Shown here piece after piece: positions 25,201-36,800 of a stretch of DNA of 64,000 nucleotides. Within the stretch, counting starts at the first letter, position 1; each line of letters opens with the position of its first letter. Under the pieces are notes generated by a model. It searched no databases. It was not told the origin of the DNA and saw nothing but the letters and a program-made list of their open reading frames with translations. The position numbers were made by a program, and so were the translations under genes. Source of the DNA: Fasciolopsis buskii (Eukaryota; Platyhelminthes; Trematoda; Plagiorchiida; Fasciolidae); contig LUCM01003950.1 of the NCBI GenBank assembly GCA_008360955.1, positions 219,830-283,829 of the forward strand, given 5' to 3'.

Positions 25201-25955
25201 TGCTGGGTCTCGCATCGCAGCTTCCTCGGTGACAGATTACAGTGAGTGGTATGGGGTTAGTAAGTGATATATACTACCTGTAATGACCTAATGGATCACA
25301 GTTTACATAAAAACTGAACAACTGTGTGAACCTATCAACAACCGTTGGATGCGGTTTTTTCTATCCAGTTTCAAAATTACCTATAGCTGAGAAGAGAAGA
25401 AAGAGATATTCAAATATCTCATTTGTTTTCCGGCAGGACGCCAGAGGAGGAATAGTCGAGCCCAGCCACCGTTTAAAACGATTCTTAGAAGAACCAACTG
25501 CTTCTTTATCTCTAGTCGATTTATCCTTTATGCAAACATTTCACAATTGTGTTCTGTCTCACTTTTGTTGTGAATCACACGGAATGGTTTCCATTTAAAT
25601 TACTATTCACTGTCAGGTTCACAACGCAATTGGTTGCGCTGTTCGGGGTGCCACGTGGGTGTCACTGCACAACGGAGGTGGCGTTGGATGGGGTGAAGTG
25701 ATGAACGGTGGATTCGGACACGTTTTGGACGGCACGCCAGAGGCATTGGAAAAGGCAATCCACATGCTGTCTTGGGATGTGACTAATGGGATTACGAGGC
25801 GAGCCTGGTCTGGTCATCCACTGGCCAAATTGGCAATAGACTATCGAAGAACGGTGCACCCATCAGACTCGGACGAGGCATTTGAACCTTTGTTACCCGA
25901 AAAAGTACAAGATACTGAAATGTTGGAAGCTGCTTTAAAAAAAGCTTGTCAATAG
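15896..25955 (+). CDS. UROC1: Urocanate hydratase (urocanase), complete, eight exons
   Basis: Cytosolic NAD+-dependent enzyme of histidine catabolism: urocanate plus water gives 4-imidazolone-5-propionate. Exons are 15896-16240, 18045-18503, 19812-20115, 21733-21818, 22702-22875, 23577-23798, 23933-24124 and 25617-25955, totalling 2121 bases (706 residues; human about 676). All phases fit. Visible motifs: YGGNGQVFSNWAQ at 126-138, YSGHP at 158, GLGGMSGAQ at 260-268 (NAD-binding glycines), DQTSCHNPF from 354, YGNAFLL in exon 5, FGPFRWVCTSG at 467-477, SRDHHDVSGTDSP at 564-576 and LHNGGGVGWGEV from 611. The match is to the animal, not the bacterial, form. Residues near 395-440 and the C-terminal tail are less conserved. 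Intron 3 has a GC donor; introns 1 and 3 carry SINE-like sequence. It starts at the ATG (AAAATGG) before VELSVLAQGLPL, as in animal homologues. Confidence 0.96.
17793..17963 (+). repeat. tRNA-derived SINE, family 1, copy in UROC1 intron 1
   Basis: The head (GCGGTAGTCAAACGATCAAC, then B-box-like GCGAGTTCGACTCCCC) resembles a tRNA. The body has CTTCCTGTTGGCCGCCCCC, and the tail is AAGGAAGTGGATAAAGATAAAAG. Head, body and tail all recur in the copies at 45138-45333 and 54141-54307 (both minus). Confidence 0.8.
18045..18503 (+). CDS. UROC1: UROC1 exon 2
   Basis: Residues 116-268, from VAQFPDELVTYGGNGQ to GLGGMSGAQ. Acceptor CACCTACAG, donor CAG|GTAAGC. It holds much of the NAD-binding core. A short polar insert (SEPHESGADDDS) sits before RVFLSSGLGG. 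Confidence 0.95.
19812..20115 (+). CDS. UROC1: UROC1 exon 3
   Basis: Residues 269-369 plus one base, from AKAAVITGCIGVIAEV to DQTSCHNPFHGGYYPQ. The acceptor is weak (TTTTGACAAAG). The donor is AG|GCAAGT, a non-canonical GC site required by the frame into exon 4. Confidence 0.93.
20116..20117 (+). other. GC splice donor of UROC1 intron 3 (GC-AG intron)
   Basis: The exon ends CCACAAG and the intron begins GCAAGT. Joining at this point leaves one base that completes the Gly codon with the first two bases of exon 4 (GGT TAC AGT), giving the expected HGGYYP...GYSYEAA continuity. No in-frame GT nearby gives this. The other donor positions match U1 well, as is usual for GC-AG introns. Confidence 0.85.
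20755..20860 (+). repeat. tRNA-like SINE fragment in UROC1 intron 3
   Basis: It holds an A-box-like TAGCTAACTCGACCACTACC and a B-box-like GGGGTCAAAATCCC about 50 bases later. The tRNA stems are not preserved. It is different from family 1. Weak call. Confidence 0.35.
21733..21818 (+). CDS. UROC1: UROC1 exon 4
   Basis: Residues 370-398 (with one base from exon 3), YSYEAARKLMREDN to SLRVQ. Acceptor TTGTTTACAG, donor CAG|GTAAGA. At 86 bases it is too short to stand out as an open frame. Confidence 0.92.
22702..22875 (+). CDS. UROC1: UROC1 exon 5
   Basis: Residues 399-456, VAAINEMSKSG, then FFDYGNAFLLQA and EFRYPSYVQ. Acceptor GTTCTGCAG, donor CAG|GTAACC, phase 0 at both ends. The Lys/Glu-rich EPTKEQKKEAKEM stretch is a variable loop. 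Confidence 0.95.
23577..23798 (+). CDS. UROC1: UROC1 exon 6
   Basis: Residues 457-530, DIMGNIFSMGFGPFRWVCTSG to HKLVVGSQ. Acceptor ATCTCACTCAG, donor CAA|GTAGGT. It contains the conserved RWVCTSG loop near the active site. Confidence 0.95.
23933..24124 (+). CDS. UROC1: UROC1 exon 7
   Basis: Residues 531-594, ARILYSDEDGRIAIAEAFN to SRDHHDVSGTDSP and GSAVCADMS. Acceptor ATCACTTCAAG after a 134-base intron, donor TCG|GTGAGT. The SRDHHD motif is strongly conserved in animal urocanases. Confidence 0.95.
25617..25955 (+). CDS. UROC1: UROC1 exon 8 (terminal)
   Basis: Residues 595-706 and stop, VHNAIGCAVRGATW, LHNGGGVGWGEVMNGGFG, then LSWDVTNGITRRAWSG. Acceptor TCACTGTCAG. The C-terminal tail (LEAALKKACQ) is in the position of the human C-terminus. 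Confidence 0.95.
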   Translation, partial: VHNAIGCAVRGATWVSLHNGGGVGWGEVMNGGFGHVLDGTPEALEKAIHMLSWDVTNGITRRAWSGHPLAKLAIDYRRTVHPSDSDEAFEPLLPEKVQDTEMLEAALKKACQ

Positions 25956-26250
25956 TCCAGAGACAGAAGATTTTCCCCAAAAAAAGATTTAATACTTTCT
26001 AGTTGATGGCATGCATAGACAAACGACTTGTTAAGGCAGAACCAGTGCGTTGTTGATTTTTCGGGTTAATATTATTACCATTTGTAATATTGTCACAGTC
26101 GTTATGTTAACTGTTTGCTGATTATAACAAACGAATTGATTAGGCAACGAAAAAGACCTGTCCTAAGCCTGTACACTCTGTAAATCCATTTTCCGCGGCA
26201 AACCGCACTGGGCAATTTTCATCAATAATCATACAAAACACCGCAACTGC

Positions 26251-26256
26251 AATAAA
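26251..26256 (+). promoter_or_regulatory. Probable poly(A) signal of UROC1
   Basis: AATAAA lies 296 bases after the UROC1 stop. No closer canonical hexamer is seen. Assignment is by position only. Confidence 0.5.
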
Positions 26257-27603
26257 CGTTCCGAAAACGAAACGTGTTTCATTTCAATCTGTTCAAAACG
26301 TAAGGCACAGAAAACTTGTATAACTTAAGACCCTCGATAATGTTCATAGACTGGACAGTATGTGTAGCAGAGATTACTCTCACAAAGGTACTGTACGTAC
26401 TGATATCATATTAGCCATGTGTCGGAGACTAATCTTTGATTGCACCCATGTGCATTCACGTAAAAGAACTTAAAGCAGCTTCGAGGGACGAGGACACACA
26501 AACATCCTTGTGGATACTACTCACCAATTGTTTGCCGATACTACATAAGCTGTGAAGGTCACTGAAACAGTTGTACAACAGAAACAGACTTTACAATTCT
26601 CTTGGCCAAAAGCGATTCAGGTCAAAATTTTCTCAGCGATATACAGAAACTGCAATGGTATTTTGATGTATCTTCCTTGGCCTGTATTTTCTATTGAGGC
26701 AGACATTGCAGTTTATATTGCACAACTATGTGCCAGAAACATTAGCAAAACAGTTTTAGGGAACTATATTTCAAAGTGTAACTTTCTTTGAGCACTGTGC
26801 AAAGTTGATACTTTTCTGGTAATTCAAAACAAGTGTCTGGTAAAACAGGTGGGCTTTTGATACAACCATCTGTTCGACTCATGTATGAAATGTCGAGAAG
26901 AATAGTGCAATGAGCTAAGGTAGATCAAAACCCTTTTCGACATTGTTAATAGATTACGTGTGATCGGAAGAATTGGTGCCAATGTAAGCAAAACGCTCCT
27001 TGTCAAACTCTATTTAGCACACCGGATTGATCTATGAAGCAGCATAACTTTGCTGAAATAAACCGTCTTTGACTCCCTTCTTCAGACAGCATAAAAAAAC
27101 TAAGGTTGTTTGATCAAGATATTCAACTCCCCTAATCTTTTCGTATTATCCAATGCAGAAATCAATTTGTTCAAAGTGGCTAAAACTAAACAAATATATT
27201 GGTCAGCATTTTGTTTACAAAATATCTGAAACAGAAGCATTAACTTTTGTTTTCATAATATTTACTTTCTCGCTTCCCACCTGGCGCAACAAAAGGCTTA
27301 TCGTACAGTTTGCTACGTATGATCACATATAAACTAGATATTGTTTCATTCGCAGTTGACAAAAGAAACCAAAATGCTATAAAATCTTTCCATACTTTAC
27401 ACCTCTGTTCCTCTAAAGTGAAGGTTATGAGTGATGCGGATTGAGATATGCTACTCAGAACGAGGGAGGTGACAAGGCGAATAACTGAAGCGACTTTCAC
27501 ACTACTTCATTCTTCAAATCAGCTTTTTCAAACTGTGACTGTCCTCCATAACGCATCTTGCGTATCTTGTTCCATGTGGCAAGTAGCTGCCTGTTTGTGT
27601 CTC
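26257..27603. other. Intergenic stretch after UROC1, nothing recognised
   Basis: No motif-bearing frame and no repeat I can name. UROC1 and FHIP1 are transcribed towards each other across this region. Confidence 0.4.
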
Positions 27604-27655
27604 TAGTAATAGTAATAGTGGTATTAGTAGCAGCAGTAGTAGTACTAGTGGTAGT
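27604..27655. repeat. Imperfect AGT trinucleotide microsatellite
   Basis: An interrupted run of AGT with ATA, GGT and AGC variants, 52 bases long. Confidence 0.85.
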
Positions 27656-28182
27656 TAGACATTATAAAGTTGGTAAGTTAGACTTATTTAATACAGGTTT
27701 GTGAATGGATTATGCTTTAGTCACGTCTGCAGTACGTCTGTTCTATGTGCATTGGTCATCCCACCAAGTGGACATCATTTTATCAGAAATGTACTTAGGG
27801 AATGTTGACGAGATAACGAAGCCATGTTCATCTACGTTGCATAAGCATAGTCTTGTACACCGCAGCGAACTGAATATTACTGGATATAGGAGATCGAGGA
27901 GATCAGAAGTCTAAGCCGTGTTTTCAGTTTCAAAACGGTCTTCCACAAGTCCTTAAAAATGACGATACCCTTTTTGAATAACATCTTGGAATAACTAACC
28001 AAACACAGTACATGCTAACAATTGTTCCTGTTATTTGGTACTTACCGTAAAATCGGGGAATTCATGACGATGAAATTCGGTCTACTGATTAGTCAATCTG
28101 ATGTTGCATTAGATACGTACACAATTCTCAGAAAGGAGTCATAGAGAACAAATAGTCTCAGAGAATGCACCCCAGTGGCCCA

Positions 28183-28206
28183 CATCATCATCATCATCAT
28201 CATCAT
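28183..28206. repeat. (CAT)8 microsatellite
   Basis: Eight perfect CAT units followed by a partial ninth. Such runs often mark the 3' end of non-LTR elements. The decayed RT just to the right (minus strand) fits that, but a link is inferred. Confidence 0.9.
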
Positions 28207-28629
28207 CGTTCAGCGTTAAACAGCACGGCAAGCCTCACTGACCGCTGCCTTTTCCCAAGAGTTACACATTTCTATAAAAAAGAGTGAATATCCAAGGGGA
28301 ACAGGGAGTGAACCTACACAGGTGGAAAAAGATAAGATACCGCTGCAGCCAACACACGGAACACAGTCTAACTGCACAATCGCACTCCTTCAATCACTCT
28401 GGTTCGATCGAAAATCACAACACGGTCGCCACCGGCACACAACATACATTTACTCCTAACCAGGACGGATAATCAAAACACAGCTGTTTAAAGCGTGCAA
28501 AAGTGGATTGGTCATCACAGGATATTGTTGAGACACACTTCGAGTGACACGAGTACGTCATCTAGCTTTGCCAATTGTTATCATCGACCACCGCGAAAGG
28601 GGATCATGCGAATCCCATTGTGGCGGTTT

Positions 28630-29120
28630 TTCTGAACCCACACAAGCTATTTATTCATTGGGTAAGATTTCCATACTTTCCTGTCTTGTTATAGACCGGC
28701 CACCGTGATCTATCTTCCAATCAACACCGGATTTGAGGAACAGCATACAGTAAAGTTGGTCTTCGAGCATGCACAACATACGTCCTAACCACCTAAACCT
28801 ACTAAAATTCAGTGCCACTTCTAAGGGACACTAGGTCTGACCCCCTCGTTGTTCACGTGATTTTTTCACCGTATACTACGGAGAAAACGGTGCATAAATA
28901 TCGGTAGTCCTTGCCTACACTCCGCGCACCACGACCATATTTCCGAGTGGTGCAGCTGGACGGACCTTGATCGGATGTCACGCCAATTCCACAAATGCTT
29001 CAGACTGGTATATTTCAATATGGCCTTCTGCATGCACCACGGTGATGCGACCGACATACATTCACCTGAACAGATACGGCTATTCAGTTGGTGAAACGTT
29101 TCCATTTCACTTAACACTTA
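28630..29120 (-). mobile_element. Decayed non-LTR retrotransposon, C-terminal RT region
   Basis: Minus-strand translation in shifting frames gives TSLKHLWNWRDIRSRSVQ near 29010, HRFLRSI near 28880 and RFRWLGRMLRM near 28780. These are in the order of the RTE/CR1-like C-terminal block found in flatworm elements (LRHLWRR...DIRL, DHRCLR, RWLGHVLRM). Stops and frameshifts show it is dead. It lies between the convergent UROC1 and FHIP1 genes, with a (CAT)n tract at 28183 that may be its 3' end. Confidence 0.7.
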
Positions 29121-30383
29121 TCTTCCTACTTGATCTGCACCCCTAATCTGTTCGCAAACGCTGGATGTGCGGTAGGGAATAATGCCCGCGAACAGTTTGA
29201 ATGTAAGCATTTATCAAACTAATTTCTGTTATTTTCAGGAAGAAGAATCTACCACCTTTATTGTTGCTGGGCACAATTGCCGCTTCCAATCCGTCTATTG
29301 AAGGTTGCTACCTACCCGAGACTGATAGAAAGAATTTGCTATCTCCGATTTTAATATTTCACCATAATTTTAAAAAGGACGGCTAAAACCCACCTATTCC
29401 AACTTTCTGTGATTTCTGAAGGAAAACCAGTATACAACAGCATTATTTCGTCTGTCGGCATAAGTGAAAAGGCTACCGTGAAAGGGGGACAACAGAACTA
29501 CTCTCTGAGGAGCTCTATCCAACGAATCAGATGATGCTCCAGCGAGTGAAGAATTGAACCGTAGGATTTTTTCCATGAATTTATGCATGTACATCAGAAC
29601 CTTCCAGTCAATTTTACGTCCATGAAGCTGACAGGCCCATTCACGTTCACGATGCTCCGCTCCAACAATTACGTCCTAGTGAGAGCTAGAAAGAGTTATA
29701 GATACCTTTTTGAAAAATCCATGTGGATTTGTTTCCATAAAGAATCCTGTAGTTCAAAAGTATATAGTTAAGCGTATCAAAACACGACTTGTAAGTAATG
29801 TTTACGACTAATCACAAGTTTGACCTATCTATGGAATCGTTTGCATTCGACCATCTCCCTGTGTCTTGAGCGGCCACCGTGCCTGCATTTCAGAAAGATG
29901 GAGCCCGCGCCTACACGGACTGATCGAGATGCTTAATTTCGAAAAGAATGGGTCAAAATTCACAGGCAGCGCACCTACTGAGACAATAATCTGATATTTA
30001 GGGATAAAAAATTTACTTTTAACTTCACTAGTCGATTCTTACTGGGCGCATGGCGCTCCAAATAATAAGCCTTCGATGATGATTCTTTTGCGGTCTAGAA
30101 GAACGTTTTAGAATTAATGTAATCACAAACAAACATCCTCGAGGAAAAACAGTAGGGCCGACTAATACAGAAAAACGCTCAATGATTGCATTCTTTAGTT
30201 GACATTGGGAATCCGATACTGATCCATGACTTTACATGTTGTGCGATCTTAGGATGTTTACCGCATACAGTGGATAAGTCAGTTAATGACTACCAAATTT
30301 CACCACCTTCAATGACTTGATTCCATATAGATTACTCAAAATACAGAATGGAGTTGGTAGCATTTGGGAGGTTTATGCATAGA
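29121..30383. other. 3' flank of FHIP1, nothing recognised
   Basis: This is the expected 3' UTR and downstream region of the minus-strand FHIP1 gene. No canonical AATAAA (TTTATT on plus) was found close to the stop. Short frames have no motifs. Confidence 0.35.
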
Positions 30384-30862
30384 TCAATACCAAAATTGCT
30401 TACTGTTTGGTGAATCAGCTTCACCTATCTTGTTGGGTAGGTGGTTGCTGGATGTGAAAGGACAAGGCACTTCGTTTGCATGACGAAAATACTGTTTCGC
30501 ATCCATGACCAAACCCATAAAAGAAATAGTCATTCCGTCCGGAGGGCACATTGTATATTGGAGTGAGAACAGATCCAGTTGTTTACGTACCGAACACAGC
30601 ACGGCATAGGGGAGTTGGGAATACGCTTCTCGTAACGAACGCCACGTGGGCAGGTCCTCCGGTTTTGCCGATTCCGTATTGGCATGGTCCGTACGACATC
30701 GCTCGGTGGGTGTATTCGGAGGTAGAAGAAGTATAATAGCTCGCAAAAGAGGCTGGGAATAGGATGCCAAACTGGACAAAATGCTTGTGAGATACAGATT
30801 TGCGTAGAAACAGTTGTGCGGGAGACTCTCCAGTCGAGCAATAATCGTGGTCAAAAACGGAC
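30384..30862 (-). CDS. FHIP1: FHIP1 terminal exon
   Basis: Acceptor GATACACAG, entering at the second base of Gly. It encodes PFLTTIIARLESLPHNCFYANLYLTSILSSLASYSQPLLR and VRKQLDLF, the helical C-terminal block of the family, then about 60 variable residues to TAA. An antisense plus frame at 30551-30736 is a shadow. Confidence 0.9.
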
Positions 30863-33800
30863 CTGTGTATCACCAAAAAAGCAAATTCAAGAACGAAGAA
30901 GAAAAATCACTCAGTATGATCGTTTGGTCGTGCGTCTGTAATTAAAACATCAAACTTGGACAAAGGAATGGAGATGCGAAAGTTTTCAATCATTGTAGGA
31001 CCATCTTCCATAGAGTTGGTTGCAGCTTCATGTTCGGTATAATATTCTCAAATGCGCTTTAGGACTGTGTATATAAGCGGTTCGTTATTCCATTTTCCTT
31101 TACGCTTAGTCACGTTGCTCCTCACGGGGGAATTCCATAGGGCAGTAAAAGGAAGCAGAATACCAACAATTAAAGGTTTCGTGAAACATTTTGAACAAGG
31201 TCGAGTGATATTTAAGACGGCATTTTTACAACATTTCTGCCCTCTGCAATAGGCTACCTAAAAAAGCTGGCAAACCATGCTCGCGTGATGCCAACTGTTT
31301 TAAAGTACGTTTATTTGTCGTTTGTGTTCGTTGATTTCAGTTTGAGTTATTTGGTGACTGCAAATTTACGAGGCTTTATCGGTGAACAAATTTTGTCTAA
31401 TAAAAGGTCATTGCAATCATCAAATCATCGTTAAATCACTGCAAGTTAATACCTTTGCAAATTCTATGAACATGCAAACTGAAATCACTCACCTAAATTG
31501 GGAATATTCGTTGGATTTAAATAGTCCGAGCCATATTTGGCTCCGAAACCGGTTCCATCAAATAGTTCACTTTTCCCAACTTTATCCGCTTCCTGAGCTG
31601 AATGACGTCGAGTCAGGCCACCTAAGTAATGAGTGGCAGTTGAACCAAGGTGATTGGTCTTTGTGTTCGGCTGATAGGACGTAGATCTGAGCAACTGGTG
31701 ATTTGTCTCTGTGTTGGCCTGTGTTGGATTGGCTGCGGACAAGTCCTGTTCATTCGCGCGTGAAGGCGAGGAGGTAGAGAAAGTGTTGTTTGCATTTGAA
31801 GATTTAACTTTCATGTCCTCCGGTTGGTGATGATTCTCTGTCGCTTCTGTGTGATAGTCGGAATGCGCATCTAGTTCACTGGAATGAGATGCCTTGTGAC
31901 CGTGTACGATACATGAACCAAGAGGATTAAGCCCGTTCAGTGACGTTTTGTGATCATTTTCATCATTCAACAGATGGTCGAAATAAAGTGCATAGTTTTG
32001 CAAATCGGTCGATAGGGCTTTCTGTTCGCATTCTACATCATCGGGTGGTGCGCAATGCACATCTTCGAGACGCCGGACAAATTGTTCAAAATCTTCACCT
32101 TTGCTTGCATCTAGCAAAGCCCGAACATCCGGATGGTTAAGATTTATCGATTCTTTGATGTGGGATCTTCCCTTTTTCGGAGTCGATGTCAGGCCGTGTT
32201 CAGTAAGATCAACTTCGTGTAGTTCATCCGATGAATTAGCGGACAAGATATGTGCACGCTCTACTGACTCATCCTCCCCGATCTGATCATTAAAATCCGA
32301 TTCTAGAAAGTTGAGGCGGTACCACGACTTCACAACGGAAGATTTGGATAAACTGTCATTGTGAGGTCTCAAGGGGGTTAGATTTCGCTCACTGGTACTG
32401 GTCGGCAAAGTTCTTCCTGATTGAGATTCCTGAGTGAATCTGGTCTCAGTGACTAGGCAACCGGAATCTGTGGAGTCTGCATCATCTTCGGAATAATTCG
32501 AACCAGATCGTTTCGTCTGTTTAAGTCTGACGTTTTTATAAGTATCAACCCCATTAACATTTGTGATGTTATTACTCTGTTTCTCCCGATTAGGAAGCAA
32601 TGATTCAGCGGAATTCAACGGGTGTGACAAACTGAGTTTCGTCGCGCATTCATCTGATTCAACTGAGGTGACTGGGTGATAAGGAGATCTATACACATCC
32701 TGATCTTGATCACTTGGCTCATCCAACTCAGATAAATCCAATTCGGTATCTAAGTCTAGCTTAGCGACAGCAGAGTGTAGCGCCTGAGCGGTTCTCTCAC
32801 CTCGTTTCTGTTTCTCATTTAGTGTGGTGGTATTATGATTGACAAAACACTTAAAGCGTTTATGACTGACAATCACATCGGAGTTGGATTTACCAAAATT
32901 GTCATGATGCGAAAGATTTTCGTCTTCGGACATATCATCATTTCGTTCCTTCGAGTCCGGCTGGTTCCATGATAGTTCGAATTGAGCCATTTGAGCCGCA
33001 CTTGGATATATGGCATCAAACACTAAACGCCAACTCGTACAAGCATGCGCGCGTCGCTGAATAGACTCTCTAGCCCAGTTTATATATTTGAGCCAATCGT
33101 TTGGTGTTATCCCGATTGGACTTTGGGGTCCTTCCGATTGGGGCTTTCGGCGTCGAAACAAATATTTTAATTGATCCATCCGAGTTTCATTCATATCAAT
33201 CACCTGATCAACCCCATTCATCACGGGACTCGAAAAATTCTCAGAATGTACTGGCATCAGTGTTGCTGTCGGAGCTTTCACGGGAAGAAGTGTATTAGGT
33301 GCGACTTCCCGAGGGTTGAGAAAACCAGATTGGTTGGGCAGCCCTATCAGACAATTAAAAAAGGACATAAGCAGTGATTCAAATGGGAACATGCTTGTGC
33401 ACTTTTTATTCATTCCAACAATACATAGCAGCTGGAAATAACAAAACAGAATCAGTTGTTTGGTTTACTTTATGAATACCACTTAGTTCTGATTAGTATC
33501 TTAGATCTAATATTGAACGAAATTCATTTGTTAATATCGTTTGTTTCGGTGTAACTCAACCGATTTTATACTGAACCGACCAAATATACAACAGCCATTC
33601 GGCTCTTTGATGAGACTCAGTGGAATCAGGCACCCTTCACCAATTTTCATGATCAGAATTTAATTTTGCCACTGGAATTGTTCCTGGGACCGTAAATTGA
33701 ATAGAGGTACAGCGGGATTTGATTCGACGGATTGACTCTTCTGAATCGCTTCTTCTGAATAATCCAATTTTCTATCGCTCATGGAAACTAGGATACTTGC

Positions 33801-36800
33801 TGCATTCATTAAAGTTGATTCGTGGCGCAACATCCCTAAAAGTGAATCCATTAGCCTAATAAAATCAGTTAACGGTTACAGAGAGATAAACCGAACGGAA
33901 GGGTGTCTGGTGAACGATATAATAAACCTCGCGTTTGGTGCTTCATGCAAGTTTCAATGGACAAGTGCTACTTATCCGAATTCACCTGCGTTTGGGTTCT
34001 AAACGAAACATGCAGAGGTGTAACATAGTGACCATGTCGGAATTCAGTCAAACATTTGAAGCATAGGATATTCAAATACAACTCTGAGAAATGCGATCTT
34101 TTTAGTCAGTATATTCAGTTGATCCCAAAATTCAGGGATCGTACATCCAGATTGCATAGTTTTAATAGAATGGATTTACTTAAGTCGATGCTCTTCTTAA
34201 TGCACGCATTAAGGTCAGATTTTTTGGCAGAACTCTCTTCAGACAATGAATGAGAAGACACATTGATCATTAGAACCTGAGAAAGTGGTACGTTGACATC
34301 AGCTTCAGTAGCACCGCGGCGACACTAGATTGTGATGGGGCATCTTCCACTTACATTTCCTCCATCATTTATGCAATCACGACTTGTGTTTTCCCAAAGT
34401 TCGGGTGTGCATTATCGGCCACATCTTGACAAAACGCTTGTCAGGAAGCCTAAACCAGGCTAGTAATAACCGAGGTCTAAAAATGTTGGTGCACCGGTTT
34501 TTGACTTGAGAGTAGTGGACGGAGGAGATACAAGTCCCGCTTTAACGGGTGACAAGAAAATCTGTCCAGTCTACCCGGTATATCATTTCGGAGGAGGCGA
34601 ATGAACCGCACAATAAGCCACTGGGTCGTCTGGTGCAACCTTGCTACCTAGCTGTTTGTACTTCGTCGTACAAGAGCTGAGATGGCCGGAAGGTACCGAG
34701 AACATTGCTTCCTACCTTACTCCCACAGCTTTCTCTGAAATTATGGGGCAAGAATATCCTCTAATATGCCAAAAACTAAAAACAGGTTATTGGCACACAG
34801 TGAATATACTTTACCATAAGGTAGAGTATGACTGATGTATTGGAGATTTTATATTGATAATCTTTTGAATTACTAAAAGCCTACGGAAGCAAAACGGTAG
34901 TCAAGATGAACCCCGATCTGAAGGCCAACAATACGAACCAGGGGAATGTAAATAGAGCTGAACTTCTAATTGTGTTAGCGATATAATAAACTCGTGGAGC
35001 AAGGGACCATAAATTACCTCATGGGGATTATATTCGGTGCTACTTACGAGTAGTCACTGCCGACGCGAACAATCATGGAAAACAGCAAAGACTCAAGAAT
35101 CTGGTGAAAGTAGTCATGCCCTTCATCTCCATGGCAATCAGCCATTGTGATAACATATTGCATTAGACTGTTTAGAAAGTGAATTAGAGAGTTAATTCTT
35201 CCTCAACCAAAAGTTCGATTTCGAAAACTCATTTTGAATTTCGCAAAGCAATTTAATCATAAATTTTAATTGATTAGATGGACGAGTAAATCCCAAGTGT
35301 GCATCAGATCCGCTCACCCATAACAGTGTCTGCCGTCGCACGAGCAGGAGAAAATGAAGTCACGTCGGATGTTACCATGGCGTCGGTCACGAGACCAGTG
35401 GCCTCTTTATTCGAACTGAGCTCTGTTGGCTCTAGGTCCTCGTCTAGATTGAGCTCAGCCACAGAGTCGTTTAAAGATCCGACTTCCGATGATGCCGACG
35501 ATGTCCACCGACAGCGTCTGTTGGAGGAGCCGTACTGATAGGATGCTATCAGATTCAGGAAGTCATCTGAGGCGCGAACAAATGTGTTCGGTTCGGGCCA
35601 CGACCAACCCAGGGCAAACAGTGCATCTCGGAATGGAACCAGATGTCTGACAGAAAAAATAGAATAATTGAAATAAGCCATAAATTTCTAGAAGCCAGAG
35701 AATGAGTGAGAAGCTAGCATGCAAATAATGATGCTTTTGCAATTGATGGGACTCAGTATTTGAAGCCATTTCCAATTCTATAAATAAAATATATGCTTTC
35801 TTCACTTCAGCTGAAATACTATGAGAATTAAAGTATTATGCTCTGTCTTAACTTACGTGCAGTCATTTTGTACCTCAGCATACGGATTGCTTAATCATTC
35901 TTATTAACGATTTCACTTTAATGTTTTTTTATATGTAAAGTGAATCACCGTAGAAAAAACAAAACCCATGGTCAACAGATTAACCTTAACAGCCAGCAGA
36001 GGGGTCCGGTTTACTGACCCGACTTTTTAAGAAGGAAACATTGGAAAATAGAAAGAAGGCAATAATGTGTTTCAAAACTTTTCAGTCCTTTAAAAAGAAG
36101 ACTAGAAGATAAATTTGATCAAGATTACTGACTGTATGCGTAAGAGTTAGCGGTGAAAATTGCGGAGGAAAATGGCCAAAACACGATCCGAGAGACAATA
36201 ACCGTGATAGTGGTGGCGTCTTGAAAGCATCTGCTGGAAGGCAGGTAGGAGACTGCAAAATGAACGCTAAGGGTGTATGCTCAGCCAGAAAGGCTTACGT
36301 CGAACTTCTTCAGGGAGAGAAGAAAGATGGAGCCTTGCTTTAACTGTGACTGAAGCATTCAGATGCGAGGCGGACTTCAGCTTTGGGAAGAAAAAGATGA
36401 GTTGCTGTGGTTAAACTTATGGTGGGGAATAGAAAAACAGTATTTTGTGCTGCACAGGAAACAATCCGATACTTATGATATTGGAGAGCCTATTAACAAA
36501 TCGTGAAGAAAGACAAAGTTTGTGGGGCGCACGTCAGTTAAATTAAAGATAAATGTAAAGAGAGGTTTTGGAAACATTAAGCACAACGGTTCAATTCGAT
36601 TAGCTTTTGTGACCACTAAACTTGCGCTGACGTGATCTAGTTTTGGCCGTCAACAATTATGGGATTCGCAGTTGGAGATGTATTCACTATTGGCCTCTAA
36701 TGACACGGTAACGATGCTGTGGTGACGATCGGTGTTAGAACTGGTGCAACAAGAATGCGGTAAGAGCGAGAGTAGCGGAGAGTGATATCATTAACAAAAG

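Noticed and set aside
25326..25598. Ninety-codon frame in UROC1 intron 7
   Set aside because: No motif. Exons 7 and 8 join in phase without it and the protein matches the family across that join.
33660..33851. Minus-strand 63-codon frame between two FHIP1 exons
   Set aside because: The flanking exons join directly in phase 1 and in family order. This frame has no matching splice sites or FHIP motif.
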